Below, in pieces: positions 63,894 to 64,000 of a stretch of DNA of 64,000 nt. How positions within the stretch are numbered: the first letter of the stretch is position 1; each line of letters begins with the position of its first letter. The position numbers and the translations under genes were made by a program. A model generated the notes under the pieces. It searched no databases and was not told where the DNA came from. It saw only the letters and a program-made list of their open reading frames with translations. Origin of the DNA: Pseudomonadota bacterium (GTDB taxonomy: Bacteria; Pseudomonadota; Gammaproteobacteria; Burkholderiales; Burkholderiaceae_C); assembly GCA_021799355.1 (NCBI GenBank), contig JAJZAQ010000002.1:1-64000 (forward strand), in the 5' to 3' direction.

Positions 63894-64000
63894 ATGCCTG
63901 CCCGATCGTCAGTCCGTCATTGGTTCGCCGGGTGTGTCGCCGCGCTCACGCTGCCACCGTGGACTGCAGCCTACGCCCAGTCCCCCAGCGCCGACGCATT
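63894..64000 (+). CDS. Exported protein, 5' end only
   Basis: Only the first 35 codons lie in the window: MPARSSVRHWFAGCVAALTL followed by PPWTAAYAQS, a typical signal peptide with cleavage near AYAQ. The rest is beyond the edge. Position directly after a Zur-like box makes a TonB-dependent metal receptor a possibility, but nothing in the visible residues proves it. Confidence 0.7.
   Translation, partial: MPARSSVRHWFAGCVAALTLPPWTAAYAQSPSADA

Overview
The window is a GC-rich, densely packed stretch of bacterial chromosome. Gene content (tol-pal-cpoB, gpsA-secB-grxC, ftsY-rsmD-coaD, ClpA-free housekeeping blocks, a CarH/LitR-type B12 regulator, UbiD, YqjD/E/K, DUF2244 beside cytochrome oxidase) and the many 4-base ATGA/GTGA overlaps point to a betaproteobacterium, most likely Burkholderiales. 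This is inferred from gene families; no rRNA lies in the window. No plasmid, prophage, complete insertion sequence or CRISPR array was seen.

Layout. 1-5655: end of the tol-pal cluster (tolB, pal, cpoB) running by overlaps into queC, then a YeeE/YedE transporter and the E1-like enzyme TcdA. 5675-5836: two tandem tRNA-Lys genes (TTT, CTT). 6199-14356 (minus): a compact cellulose operon bcsA-bcsB-bcsZ-bcsC with a short BcsC. 14481-17410 (minus): an aa3-type oxidase subunit I gene with no other subunits nearby, followed by an FNR-type regulator with all four cluster cysteines and a DUF2244 protein; an FNR-like box lies upstream of coxA and another upstream of clcA. 17623-19844 (minus): yqjDEK stress/membrane genes, a HAD protein overlapping rfaE2. 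19974-21419: ClC channel.

21404-30750 is the most distinctive part. A MerR-type regulator with a B12-binding domain and the W-x9-EH signature of CarH/LitR photoreceptors is divergent from nine co-directional genes: a periplasmic glutathione peroxidase, folE2, an FAD oxidoreductase, DUF1365, a Cfa-like methyltransferase, a chalcone-isomerase-like protein, an MFS transporter, a DUF3833 lipoprotein and a short-chain dehydrogenase. Three TTGTC-N3-GACAA palindromes lie in the intergenic region. It reads as a light- and oxidative-stress-responsive membrane-lipid modification locus.

30752-50758 is mostly housekeeping: isocitrate dehydrogenase family, lapA-like, a DUF255 thioredoxin protein, cca, an ArsR-rhodanese fusion, a PolX whose PHP domain has lost metal ligands, ftsY, rsmD, coaD, ferredoxin, pth, gpsA, secB, grxC, gpmA, ctpA, moeB and mmsA. 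50798-56782 holds a sugar mutarotase, an MFS transporter broken by one in-frame stop, a CAT-anticodon tRNA, a LysE exporter, an HDOD protein and a GNAT. 56813-64000 holds glyA under a ZTP riboswitch, a lytic transglycosylase, a UbiD decarboxylase, a 149-bp MITE-like repeat, a copper chaperone, msrA, an HPP-CBS protein and the start of an exported protein behind a Zur-like box.
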